Of a stretch of 46,353 bases of DNA, positions 10,643 to 22,029 are shown piece by piece. Source of the stretch: Dipetalonema caudispina (Eukaryota; Nematoda; Chromadorea; Rhabditida; Onchocercidae); assembly GCA_013365325.1 (NCBI GenBank), contig JABVXV010000423.1:1-46353 (forward strand). Direction: 5' to 3'. The notes beneath the pieces were generated by a model. That model did no database searches. It was not told where the DNA came from and worked only from the letters and a program-made list of their open reading frames with translations. Within the stretch, counting starts at the first letter, position 1. Every line of letters begins with the position of its first letter. The position numbers were made by a program, and so were the translations under genes.

Positions 10643-13600
10643 ATGAATACTGACGATCCAGAATATAATGAAGAAACGGGACTTAATTTATTTCTGAGAC
10701 TTGGTGCACCATGGCTCATGCAGAAAACTGGTTGTCCGGATATTGATGCTTGTCTCAACGGTGGTGTTGCTAAGGGTAAACTTACTGAATTTGTTGGTAA
10801 CATTGCTTCCGGGAAAACACAGGTAAAAGCAACATTTTTCATACATGAAATCGTACTTTTATTCTGATGGATATTGAATTCTTTCAACTTTATAAAATGC
10901 ATTCATTTAATTGCAGTTATGTTTTTCGCTCATAGCTAATCAGTTGATCGATGATGAAAAGCAACAAAGCAAAATCGTTTATATCGACACAAATGGTAGT
11001 TTCCGTAGCAGTCGTTTGCTGGAAATGCTGAAATCCCGTGGTGTACAGGTAATTTATATTGAAATTGATAGATATTATTAATTGATTTGAATTATTTCAT
11101 TGCAAAACAGAACATTCAATACTAACACTACTTATTTTTACAACTGATAGATTCGATAGTATGTTTCATGACGCTTTCTGACTAAAATATTACTGAAAGC
11201 AGAGAATATTTTTTTCTCAAAGCTTCTGAATGATATGCAAAACAAATACAAATTCACAGAATGATTAAAAATTTCAGGGTGAAAATATAGCAAAAAGGAT
11301 GCTTGAACGAGTATTTATAGCACGGACATACGATGAGAATGATCTTCGAGCTGTGCTCTCAAATATTCAAGTAATCAAGTACTTAATACTATTTCGAATA
11401 TTCCGTGATCAAATATTTAATTCTATTTTGAAAATTCCGGTAATCAAATATTGAGTACTATTTCATATATCCAAGCTGAATGCTTACTATTAATTCAAAT
11501 ATTCAAATAGTCAAATACTTGATAGTATTTCAGATATTCAAGTAATCAAGTGTTTAATATTAGTATTAAAAGTAGTAAACAGTGACCATTGAATAAGTGA
11601 AGGAATGTAAATTCGAACAAAGATTGACTTTGAAAATGGCAAGCATATCGATTAGTGAAAATAACTATCGCTGCGAGAGAGTTGTAGTGAGGGAAGACGG
11701 TTAGTAGAGTGAAGAGATTGTAGAAGATAGTGTAAATGATAGAGAAAGAGAATACTTTTTGAAAAGTTTTGCAATAAGCCACTTGTCGTTTGCAGTAAAA
11801 ATAAATGATAGTGGGGATTGGGCAATGTGTAATCGAGATCATACTTCACAGAATCATTTCTGTAGTATGTATTTCTTCGCTATCAGCGAAATTGCGACGG
11901 AGCGCAGCCGCGATGATGTGGCATGGCGTCATCTCCAGAGCGGGAAGAAGCGTTTCGTTTGTTACTCTCAGAGTAATGAACGTTATGTTTGATGACTGCG
12001 TGGAGAACCTTGAAAAAGGTTTTCTGGAAGGAGTTGACGCGTGCTGAGCGGTCAAACCGAAAATATAATTGAAGTGGATTCTACGTGAATCGTTTGAAAT
12101 CTTCTGAGCTTTACTTACGGATAAACAGTGGAAGGAATATTGTCTACGAGTGATTAAGTTCACGTATTACTGCATTATTTGGATGCGTTGTGGTATGAAA
12201 AAGAAATGTGCAGGACTTCTGACACCTAACTGATTGCATCGTTAACAAATGGATGAATAAAACAAAATTTCATCTTTTAGTAAAATGGATGGAAAAAATA
12301 CTCGATGAGTATTGTTACATTCAATAATTTTTTTGAAGGTTATTCAAAATCTTGTACTCATTGTAATCGACAGTATTGGTGCAGCATTAGCATTTACAGC
12401 TTGGGGATATTGCGAAGGAGGTTGATTTTTTCATTGGAATGTCCATTTAATGAATGATGATGCATCGTAGAAATTATACTGTACTGTGAAAATAACATAC
12501 TACTAATTGGTTGAACTGATTTCAGTTTTCTGTACACTATTTGTTAATCTTGAGATCCGAATTTTGTGGGAGATTCCGTGTGAAAATATTTTGGAATTTG
12601 TCTGGAAATTCTTAGAAAAAAAGATTGCTGAATGACCATAGATTATCCTTCTTCAATTCCTTAAGTATATTTTTTGATATCAAATTTAGGTCGAAAAGTT
12701 CAGGATGAAGTTATCGCTATGCTTCATTATATGGCACATCGTGGTTGTGCCATAGTAACAACTAATCACTTTGTTTACTGGCGTGGAGAGCCATCACCAT
12801 CACTTGGTAAACGTTGGATTAAAGCGGTCGATTTTAGATATTTATTATGCAAGCTATCAGATTCCAATTACTATATGCAAGTAATCAGTCCAAAACGTTG
12901 CGAGGTTTGTTATTATTATTGTTATTATTATTATCATTATTTATTTTTATTATTATTATTACTACCACCATTTATTATCATTATTAATTATTAATTAAAT
13001 TACTGATTATTATCATTATTAATTATTATTAAATTACTAATTATTATTATTAATTACTATTAATTATTAATTACTATTATTGATAAATGTGGTCACTTGC
13101 ATGGCCTACGAAATATTTTGGAATACGATTATAACCTAACATCTGGTAGTTAGTATGGTATTTTCTCAGTATTAGCTCCCAGAAGAGATGGTCTCTTCAC
13201 TTGCTTCGTTTTTATCATTGTTATTCTCTTCAACGTTATCATCTCTGGATGTTTCTCTCCATCTATTGATATTATACCAAGTTTTATCACCACAGTGAAA
13301 TAATTACTTCTCTTTTTTCTACTTCGAATCTTAAATTATGTTTTTTTCTGTTTTTTAAATGAAATTTGTCTTCCTTCAGTTTGGTCTTTTTAATATCAGT
13401 TCTCTGATTGATATTGAAAAGATGCTTCAATTCCTTGTCCATCTGTATCCTGAAAATTTAAAGAAGTTCATATTCTTTATTTTTATTCCCTGCCATCTTT
13501 TTTAACCTGTTTTTTTACCATTTTTTTACATATATTTTATACTTTCCAATATATCATAATAACAAGTGAGTTATGTAATTTTGTAATAGCTACTAATATT

Positions 13601-15561
13601 CCGTCACATTTATGATTCAATTCATTATTTGCTTATGAATCTAACACTATACTGCTTCACTTATAATAATCATTTGATATCACTTTGCAGTATAGCTTCT
13701 ATTTTACGGATTAGTTTGTCCTAGGCTCATTTTAAGTCTAGTCAACAATTCCTATATATTTTGGATAAACTGCTTTATCTTCATTTGATTTTAATTTCGC
13801 ATTTTTCAATTTTTGTTAAGTACATAACAGAGCTTCTTTCTTATGACTATATTATATGATGGTAATTTGAAAGTATTTATAATGTTGAAGTTCATGTCCT
13901 TGAATAATGTTCTTTTGCTGTAGTTTTCTTCGGTTGGATCATGTTATTTCCCACCTTTCAATTGATGTTGGTGCACAATTTTCTATTTCTAATTCTACCG
14001 ATAAATCGCTGTTAACAAGTTTTATCAGGTTTACCAATAACTCAAGTGATTGATTTTATCCTTCACTTATACAGAAAAAAAAATTTTTTTTAGTGCTGTG
14101 GAATACCATCGCAATTATGATTAACCAAGGCGAAATTTTAATTGAGTAATAATGTGAATCTTTGTGCATTAATACCTTTAAGTAAAAAAATTGCTATTCA
14201 CTTTTTCATTCTTTCCAAATAAAATCTTTTCATATCGATTTGTAAAGTTGCAATTCCTCATAGATTCAATATGTATGATAAGGAATTGTACACTTTAGTA
14301 TGATTTACCTATTCTACAATCAAGTTTATCTCCCCTCTTTATGCTCTGTCTACATTATCGTACTATCAATTAGTAATTAATCATCATTCTTTGGAAATAT
14401 ACTGCTCAATAACAAAGTATTTCTATATTTTATTGGCGACCATCTCTACTAACATTTCAATCATTTTAAGTAAACATAATTTATCGACCGATGTTTGCTG
14501 GAGTTTACTCCGTTACTTTCATTTCCCGTAATAGCAATTATCACTTACTGATCTACGATGACTGCTTGGAATATCACATTAAATTGTTCAATTACTCTAC
14601 GTAACTTAATAATTTCTCTTTAAAAATTACAATCCATCTCTTTTGCCTTTGTAGGATCTAACATGATCGTCAAATTTGGTATGCCTTTCATATTGACATT
14701 CTTATTTCAATTTTATTCTATTACTTAATTAGTACTACGAGTTCTTACCTTTACTGTTTGATCATTTCCATTATTTTAACATCCAAGTTTATTCTGTAAG
14801 TCTTGTCAAACTTTTATGATACCTTTTGATGTCAAGATGTACTTCTTTAAAATGCATGCTTATCACATAGTGTTTAGAGCTTAAAGTCGTTGTTAACTAT
14901 TCCAAAATAGGCTTCTGAATAATTAGCCATTGTTTTATGATTTTCGAAATTTAAGCTATTCTGATTCAATAATTTATCTTCCATTGCTTCCTTAATTTCA
15001 CCATTTCGCAGTGACTGTCATTGTTTGTATGCATGATTATCGGATGTTTGGTGGTAAATTTCGTTCGATAAGTGGCTAGAATTATCGTTTCCATATGTTC
15101 TTTGATGTCGGACATTTTCATGAATACTTTATTATTTCAATAGGTCATTCATAAAAACGATTAGACATAGAACAGATGAGATCAGGAAGAGATATTTGTT
15201 GATAGTGAACATAAAGGAACCATTTTTAGTGAAAAATTAAATAATGAAGTTTGTCACTACGATGCATTTATTAATTAGTTCACTTCATTCTTTTCAATTT
15301 TTTTCTTATAAAAATAGTGACATATTAAATTTGAAACAGTATTTGTTTATGAAAATTTTTAAATATCAAATCTCCCGACTTTCATTTATCAAAAAAAAAA
15401 TTTTTTTTCAGGTTGTCAACGATAAAGTATTTTATAAAATTTCAAATAAAGGCATCGATTCACTTGCCGATGAAACACACTTGGTGCAAACGCCGTATAC
15501 GGAAGCATTGATCACTCAAAATTGGAATACTATCCAGCAAATTTATACACCGAATGAATAA
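10643..15561 (+). CDS. RAD51D-like RecA-fold recombination paralog
   Basis: Six exons: 10643-10822, 10917-11048, 11278-11370, 12339-12420, 12690-12904 and 15412-15561. The phases agree and give 283 residues. The first real ATG is at 10643. RAD51 paralogs are ATPases that help load and remodel RAD51 filaments during homologous recombination and fork repair in the nucleus (family knowledge); C. elegans RFS-1 is a comparable single paralog. Walker A is G52-NIASGKT-59 and Walker B is LVLIVIDS with D146. The TGCPDIDACLNGGVAKGKLTE segment matches the start of the RAD51D core, and the block HRGCAIVTTNH then LGKRW fits the C-terminal half. The N-terminus is short: only about 30 residues precede the core, so the helical N-terminal domain of vertebrate RAD51D (328 aa) seems absent or lies in an unseen exon. 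XRCC2 is the main alternative assignment. The intron 3 donor sits inside a 35-nt repeat. Intron 5 is 2.5 kb. The stop codon lies inside a 40-nt inverted repeat. Confidence 0.88.
11362..11569 (+). repeat. Degenerate 35-nt tandem repeat across the exon 3 donor
   Basis: Units of about 35 nt with consensus ATATTCAAGTAATCAAGT, followed by ACTTAATACTATTTC, start at 11362, 11397, 11432, about 11467, about 11499 and 11534. The first unit includes the last nine coding bases of exon 3 and its GT donor. The last unit repeats the same CAA|GTAATCAAG context at about 11539, giving a second potential donor. Confidence 0.75.
11570..12338. repeat. GC-richer block inside intron 3, duplicated downstream
   Basis: This part of intron 3 is clearly less AT-rich than its surroundings, especially about 11870-12060. 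It is copied at 16540-17315. It contains no codon pattern I trust. It may be a mobile-element remnant or a noncoding element. I saw no terminal inverted repeats or target-site duplications. Confidence 0.6.
13172..14690 (-). pseudogene. Decayed minus-strand ORF in RAD51D intron 5
   Basis: Several minus-strand segments read as protein-like but are broken by in-frame stops and frame changes. 14624-14690 reads GIPNLTIMLDPTKAKEMDCN and continues leftward into REIIKLRRVIEQFN-like sequence after a stop. 13942-14049 gives 36 open codons starting SLELLVNLIKLVNSDLSVEL. About 13280-13445 contains MDKELKHLFNINQRTD. 13172-13300 starts FHCGDKTWYNINRW and ends in TAA. Amino-acid composition is balanced, unlike random AT-rich frames. 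The best guess is the relic of a mobile element or a nested gene on the opposite strand. I cannot name the family, and the junctions between segments are unclear. Confidence 0.35.
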
Positions 15562-15657
15562 GACATAATATTTATTAGACAACAATTACAAAGCTTTACA
15601 TTAAAGCTTTTTTTTTTGTTTAATAAATATTATGTCTTATTCATTCAGTGTATAGAT
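15541..15657 (+). other. 40-nt inverted repeat spanning the RAD51D stop and poly(A) signal
   Basis: Left arm 15541-15580 holds the last six codons, the stop and 19 nt of 3'UTR. It pairs with right arm 15618-15657 with about 37 of 40 positions complementary. The intervening 37 nt contain a second small palindrome, AAAGCTTTA (15590-15598) against TAAAGCTTT (15602-15610). The AATAAA signal at 15622-15627 lies in the right arm, so the transcript end would sit in a long hairpin. It looks like a templated inverted duplication of the gene's own 3' end. Confidence 0.9.
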
Positions 15658-15979
15658 TAATATATGCGTTTATATAAATTCGATTATAACATCAAGCAAA
15701 CAATCATTCGATACCTTCTAAATGCCTTCCATTGTTTATTATCCTGATATATGTCCTACCTGTATTATATTATCATCTTATATTGGTTATTTTGATTGTT
15801 GATAACAAAGTTATCGGATTAACGCAAGTTACAGATTTGTACATTCAATTCTGGAACATTTTTATGATGTTTTTGATGACTTTTGTTACCTCATTTTAAA
15901 ATTTTATTAAAAATAAAACAATTCACTTACATTTTTGTGTTTTAAATTAGCTCGCTCGTGTACTTCATGAGATCTTACG
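15658..15979. other. Intergenic spacer before the duplicated block
   Basis: AT-rich, with no gene seen. It ends at the left junction of the duplicate (15980). Confidence 0.5.
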
Positions 15980-17335
15980 TAAAGGCTCGAATTTCAGAAA
16001 GTGAAGATGACACAATCCAAGTGTGTCTCATTGTTGTAAATTGTAGGACATTGTACATTTTCATTTTCATATTTTTTCATGGATTACAATAAAATTGATT
16101 CGAAATTTGAGTCTTTTCAAGGAGAGCATTTGATTACATAGTTGATCCGTACCAAACGAGTTAGATATTATTCCATTTGGATGATTTCAATGAGTGGACA
16201 TTCGTACCGCTATATCAAACAGATCATTCTGTCGAACGTTATGAAATGATGATGGAAAATAGCTAACAGAAGGAAAATTACTCTCAAAAGTTCTGAAAAA
16301 TTGTATTGGAAGATGAAGCATGGTTTTATTGATATATTTCTTGTTTGAGAAACTTTGGTAATTATGAATACTGACGATCCAGAATATAATGAAGAAACGG
16401 GACTTAATTTATTTCTGAGACTTGGTGCACCATGGCTCATGCAGAAAACTGGTTGTCCGGATATTGATGCTTGTCTCAACGGTGGTGTTGCTAAGGGTAA
16501 ACCTACCGTAATCAAATGCTTAATATTAATATTAAAAGTAGTAAACAGTGACCATTGAAAAAGTGAATGGAATGTAAATTCGAACGAAGTTTAACTTTGA
16601 AAACGGCAAGCATATCGAGCAAGCATATCGATTAGTGAAAATAACTATCACTGCGAGAGAGTTGTAGTAAGGGAAGACGACTGGCAGAGTGAAGAGATTG
16701 TAGAAGATGGTGTAAATGATAGAGAAAGAGAATACTTTTTGAAAAGTTTTGCAATAAGCCACTTGTCGTTTGCAGTGAAAATAAATGGTAGTGGGGATTG
16801 GAAAATAAGTAATTGAGATCATACTTCACAGAATCATTTCTGTAGTATGTATTTCTTCGCTATCAGCGAAATTGCGACGGAGCGCAGCCGCGATGATGTG
16901 GCATGGCGTCATCTCCAGAGCGGGAAGAAGCGTTTCGTTTGTTACTCTCAGAGTAATGAACGTTATGCTTGATGACTGCGTGGAGAACCTTAAAAAAGGT
17001 TTTCTGGAAGGGGTTGACGCGTGCTGAGCGGTCAAACCGGAAATATAATTGAAGTGGATTCTACGTGGGTCGTTTGAAATCTTCCGAACTTTACTTACGG
17101 ATAAACAGTGGAAGGAATATTGTCTACGAGTGATTAAGTTCACATATTACTGCATTATTTGGATGCGTTGTGATATGAAAAAGAAATGTGCAGGACTTCT
17201 GACGCCTAACTGATTGCATCGTTAACAAATGGATGAGTAAAACAAGATTTCATCTTTTAGTAAAATGGATGGAAAAAATACTCGATGAGTATTGTTACAT
17301 TCAATAATTTTTTTGAAGATCTTGTACGCATTATA
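15980..17335 (+). pseudogene. Partial RAD51D duplicate lacking Walker A
   Basis: Second copy of the RAD51D 5' region. 15980-16504 matches 10259-10791 (5' flank plus most of exon 1). After a jump at about 16505 the sequence continues as the intron 3 region (16515-17315 against 11546-12338). It then enters the first bases of exon 4, where about 10 nt are missing (17316-17335). Exon 1 from the ATG at 16364 through LNGGVAKGK is identical in both copies over about 140 nt, while the flank differs at roughly 10 of 380 positions. The frame then runs into intron sequence and stops at 16558, giving a possible 64-residue product. The ATP-binding loop, exons 2-3 and nearly all of exon 4 are gone. A 13-nt tandem duplication (AGCATATCGAGCA) occurs at about 16607-16632. 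It is most likely nonfunctional, although a duplicated 5' flank could still drive transcription. Confidence 0.88.
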
Positions 17336-18030
17336 AATGAAAATATGGATTTTAATTAGCATTCTTCCAGCGAAATTTTCGATCAGTAAGTCAACCGAAC
17401 GGAAAATCAGTTAACTAATGAGAAAACATTTTGCAAAATTTCAAAGAAAGATATTGAATTACTTGATGTGAATGCAAAAACATTTCGTAGTAATTTAAAA
17501 TTTTTCGACGGTATTATTCAGAATTTGCTTACTTTTCTTCTTTTTTTCTACTTTTATCTATCTCTCATAATTTATACAATGTTTTAATGCAAATTCTCTT
17601 ATTTCCACTATACAATTATTTCAATTCGATCTTATCAGAAAATGAATTAAATCGAACAAAAGCAAAAAAAAAAGATAGAATCAGAATATTTTATATATTA
17701 TATATGTATGTATATATAAGTCCTAAATTTACGATATATTGATGGATTATGGTATGTGCATTTATTTTAATATTAAACTTTGCTCCTAAAACTATCTACC
17801 ATTGGTACTATTTATGTTGAAATAAACACATTTCATTTCTAATTAATCAAAGTTTTTGATTTTAATTTAAGTATACTATAAAAATGAAAAGATAATAATA
17901 TTTTTGATACTTATACAGTTGCAATGTATAAGTATAATAACATATACTACTTGTTGTGGCTTAATTTATTTACAATTAGATTTCCACATATGTTATAAAT
18001 TTTTCTTTTTTCATCAAATTTTCCTTCTTT
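17336..18030. other. Intergenic, nothing recognised
   Basis: AT-rich spacer between the RAD51D partial copy and the 3' end of the aquaporin gene on the opposite strand. It includes short TATA/TATG runs (about 17690-17718). Confidence 0.5.
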
Positions 18031-18034
18031 TTTA

Positions 18035-19950
18035 TTAAGAATTTTTCAATTTAATCAAATTACTCTCTTCACTTTCTTCAACAAAACATTGAATAATACA
18101 TTCTTGCTCACCAAATACAGCATCAGCTAAAAACCATCCTATCAATGGTGATAACCAATATACAATAAGATGACCAAGATTTGTGATACCTGTACAATTA
18201 AATGTACATGCCCAAGCAATAATTGGATTAGCATACATGCCCGTATAATTAATACCTGAAAAATATTAATAACATTTGTATCTTTTCTCTTGTTTTTTTT
18301 TATTAAATTTCAGAAAAAATTTCTTCTTTTTCGGAAATTTTAAAAATTAGTTTTTTTTTATTTAAAACATTGTTTAAATGTTATAAATTTATAGTAATAA
18401 TCTCTAATTTGTAAACAGATTAAACAATATGATTGAACAATAAATCATATTCGGAACTTTTTCTCAGGAAAAATTACAATTTTTGCATTATTTATTTAGA
18501 TAATTTTGATTTTTCTACGATAAAATAATCCGGATACAAGTGATTAATTTTACTGATATACATACCAATTGTAGTTAGGAAACCGGCAAACATACAATTG
18601 ATGAACATTTGTACTCTCGAATCAGCATACCATTCACTGGCAAAGAATTCCACTGCTTTACTACTAAATGTGGCTAAACCTTCGATGAGTGAACCAGCCG
18701 TTAAGGCTACCTAAACTATCCGGATCATAAATAATCGGCTAAGTCGTCTTTCTTTTTTATTTAAATTGAAATTTCAGAAGAATTAATTGCTTATTAAATT
18801 TTGCTAATTCAAAATAGTAGCTAAGTTTTGTTTAATTTCTTAACTTTATTTTGGATCCCTTTATTGCACTTTTTCTTTATCAGTTATTCAATTGATATTA
18901 TAATCAACTAAATCGTCAACCTTGAACACAATGTTAAATTTGGCGAATAACTTACCAAATTTAATTTTTACAAAGTTAATTCTTTATTAAATTAGTTAAT
19001 TATACTGAACAATTATTTATTTGATAACTTGCTGTAAGATCAGCTTCACAATGATCTGCAACCAATAATTCATCATGCATTGGATGAAGGCCAAGTTTCC
19101 AAAATGTTCGAGCAAAGAAATACGATAAATATGCAGCAGCAAGTTGTACAGTAAAAACCAAAAATGCCATACGTAATGCTAAACGCTTACGTGAAGCTGT
19201 TGTTACCTAAAATAAATTGTCCATTCATATTTCATACAATTTAAATAATTAACTTTTACATATGAGAAATTAAGGAAGATAATTTTTTCCTACAAACAAT
19301 TTGATATTATCATAATTATGTTAATATATAAATATGCAAAAACATAATTTAAAATTTAAACGTTAAATTAAATAGATAAAAGTAGATGTCAGTAATTGGT
19401 TAATTCAGTTAATTAAGTGATAGAAAAATTATTAAATGATTGTAGTAGTTGTTAAAAGGTGAAATTTTTTAAACTAAAATACCAATGGACATGGATGAGC
19501 GATTGCATCTCGTAGAAAAAAAGCATTGGCAATTTCAATTGCTGTTATTTCGATAAAAATTCCAAGTAAACCATAAGTTTGCAAGATCAAATTGACATCA
19601 AACATTGGCGTACAAACTTGTAATGTACCAACGAACTAAATTACAATTGATAATCTATCCGAAAATTTCAAATAAAAATTTGTGTAATAAAATTAAAATT
19701 TGAACTTTTTTTTGAATAGAGAAAAAAGATTTGTAATAAATTAAAAGTTATACTTTATAAACACATTTTAAAAAAAAAAATTAGAGTAAATAAATAATAA
19801 ATGATCATAAGCAATTAATACTTCGAGAAGTAAACCAATCGCAAAACGTGGTAAACGTCCTATGAGCCAACGATTGATCATATGACGTAGTAATTCGCAA
19901 ATAACAAATACTGATAAATAAAATAGTAATGATGCTATCCATACTCTCAT
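18035..19950 (-). CDS. Unorthodox aquaporin (AQP11/12-like)
   Basis: Five minus-strand exons: 19950-19822, 19635-19483, 19206-19006, 18710-18566 and 18255-18035. The joined frame gives 282 residues. Aquaporins are six-helix membrane channels for water or small solutes. Recognisable landmarks are FAIGLLLEFVGTLQVCTPMF (a family-typical helix), C-terminal GINYTGMYANPIIAW and WLSPLIGWFLADAVF. The second pore box is N219-P220-I221. At the first pore box the sequence reads AIAHPCPL (H90-P91-C92) instead of NPA. Altered NPA boxes are typical of the AQP11/12 superaquaporins and their nematode relatives (AQP-9/-10/-11 in C. elegans), which are often intracellular. The start ATG follows an in-frame TGA. 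The donor of the third exon (TCA|GTATAA) is the least certain junction; it was chosen because it keeps phase 0 into VALTAGSLIEG. AATAAA (18036-18031) overlaps the stop codon. There is no clear trans-splice acceptor upstream. Confidence 0.88.
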
Positions 19951-22029
19951 TAGAAGCAATCAACAATTGATTGATTTGTTGAATCGTAGTGTTTTTATAG
20001 TTATTAGATAGATTTGTACTAATACAAATTTGCTGAAATTTTATCATTTTCTTCCTTGATTTAAATAGAAAATCAATAAAAAATTTACAACCATTCATTT
20101 TTTTTTTTTATCATTTACAATTCATTTAATAATATTTGATAAAAAATTGAATGAATTACATTTCTATCCGATGATTCTCCAAATTTCTCTCATATCATAT
20201 TATATTGTATTATATCTTCATGATAATTTTCAAAAAAAAAAAAATAAAAAAATGGAAGATGAAAATTTTATAAATTTCAATTTTATATCAAATATAAAAA
20301 AGAATTAATTTATCAATACATTCAGGTACTGCTAAGATATTTTTCAAGTAAAACATTGAATATCATTGCTTTCATCGTTTTACCTACTTGTAAATATCGT
20401 CAAAAGTACAAAAAAATACAACAAACTAAAACAATTAGCAAGAAGCAGAAAAGCATCATATTATCCAACATACATCATCAGATTTAAAGAGATTGAGAAA
20501 AGTAAAGAAAATGGAAAAAAGTTCAGTTGATATGTTTCACTTCAAAAAAAAAAAAAAAACATTAAACCTTCATCTTCAACTGTTTTTCTTTTTTTTTTCC
20601 CTCTCTCTCTCTCTTTCTCTCTTCTCTCTAAACTTCCAACAAAAATATCATTCTTTTTTTTTTTTGTGTTGGATGATTACAGCAAAAAAAAAAAAGAAAA
20701 AAAAAACAATGTTAGGATATTTTTCATTTCTAATTTATCAATTTTATGCTTGCAAATATTAGCATAAAAATTAAATGGATAATAATGTATTTATTATTCG
20801 AAATATATTATTGATTCATTTAATCTTCTTTTTTTTTTTTTATTTTCGTTTCGAAATTTATCAAAATATAATTATAAATGCTTTTTTTTTTTTTGTAAAG
20901 GTGAATTTGAAAGAGAAGAAATTTTCAACTTGAAACTTCTTTAAGTGATAAATTACAACGATGACGTTTGTTTTCACATCATCTTTGCTATTTGTATAAG
21001 TATATGTGTATACATAACTATTATTTAATTTTTTCTTTATCTTTTTCTTTTTTTTTTTTCTTTTATGCTTTATTCGAAATATTAGCTGTATTAACAATGA
21101 TTTTGACAACAATTTTTCATATTAATTTAGCAATTGAAATTGCAATTGATGAAAATTGAAATGATAATGATATTGTTGAATAATATTAGCTAACTGATAA
21201 TGATTTCAAATGAAATGAATACAACACAAGAGAAAGAAAGAATTAAAAGGTAGAAAAATGCGATGCAATATTAATTAATAATTATTTGTAGAAAGTAATG
21301 ATAATAATTGTAATAATTATACTAGAAAAAGTTTGTTTGAAAAGAAAAAGTTTGAAAGCTAATAGAATCAATTAATGAAAATAAGGAAAGAAAGCTTTGA
21401 AAACAATTGATCGATGATAAAGGAAAATAATTCAATGAGAGGAGAAGGGAATGAAAAATTCATAGGACTAAAAAGAAAAAAAAAAAAATTCTTGAAATCT
21501 TTGAAATTATGAAAAACACCTGAAAATAATATTTTAGAAAAAAAATTATATATATACATATGAATAGTTTTTTTTAAAAAGCATTAAAAATTTTTGACGG
21601 AAAATAAAGTATAAAGCAATTTTTCATTACTAAATCTTATGATAACAATGATTATGAGAAAAGTGAATGTGTTTTCGAAAAAAAAAAAGTGAAAGAGGAA
21701 GGAAGTAAAGTTTATAATTTTTTTTTAAAAAAAAAAAGAGACAAAAAAAATTAACTAATTTTATGATATTAAAATAAAATTGAAGAAATTTTGAAATTTT
21801 TAAAATTAAAGCATAAATAATTGATTGCATGTATTTACTTTGTAAAATTATCTCTTTCTCTTAGTTTTTATTTATTTATTTTTTTTTTTTAGCTAATTTG
21901 CATGATAATTATATGTTATAATTTTTTAGGGAAAGTTTGCATAATTACATTCTTTATTTAAATTTAAATTCATAATGTAATTGTATTTTCATTGTAAAAG
22001 AGGGGGAAAAAACAAACTTGGCAGTGTGA
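19951..22029. other. AT-rich divergent intergenic region
   Basis: Shared upstream region of the aquaporin (minus) and the small membrane protein (plus). It is full of A and T homopolymers and CT runs (20600-20632). The open frames are low-complexity Lys/Phe/Ile and unsupported. No regulatory motif could be identified with confidence. Confidence 0.5.

Larger units (their letters stand above)
10259..12371 (+). repeat. Parent copy of a duplicated block
   Basis: This block covers the 5' flank, exons 1-3, introns 1-3 and the start of exon 4 of the RAD51D-like gene. It recurs downstream at 15980-17335 at about 96-98 percent identity by eye, minus an internal segment of about 740 nt (about 10793-11535 here). 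Confidence 0.9.

Noticed and set aside
11990..12062. C/D-box snoRNA-like arrangement (TGATGA ... CTGA with GTTTGA/TCAAAC ends)
   Set aside because: The terminal pairing overlaps the C box and no D' box or target could be defined; short motifs of this kind arise by chance.
11846..12163. 105-codon minus-strand frame in RAD51D intron 3, also open in the duplicate (16826-17143)
   Set aside because: It starts at GTG with no ATG, most differences between copies change residues, and it overlaps an intron of a clear gene; shared openness is explained by recent duplication.
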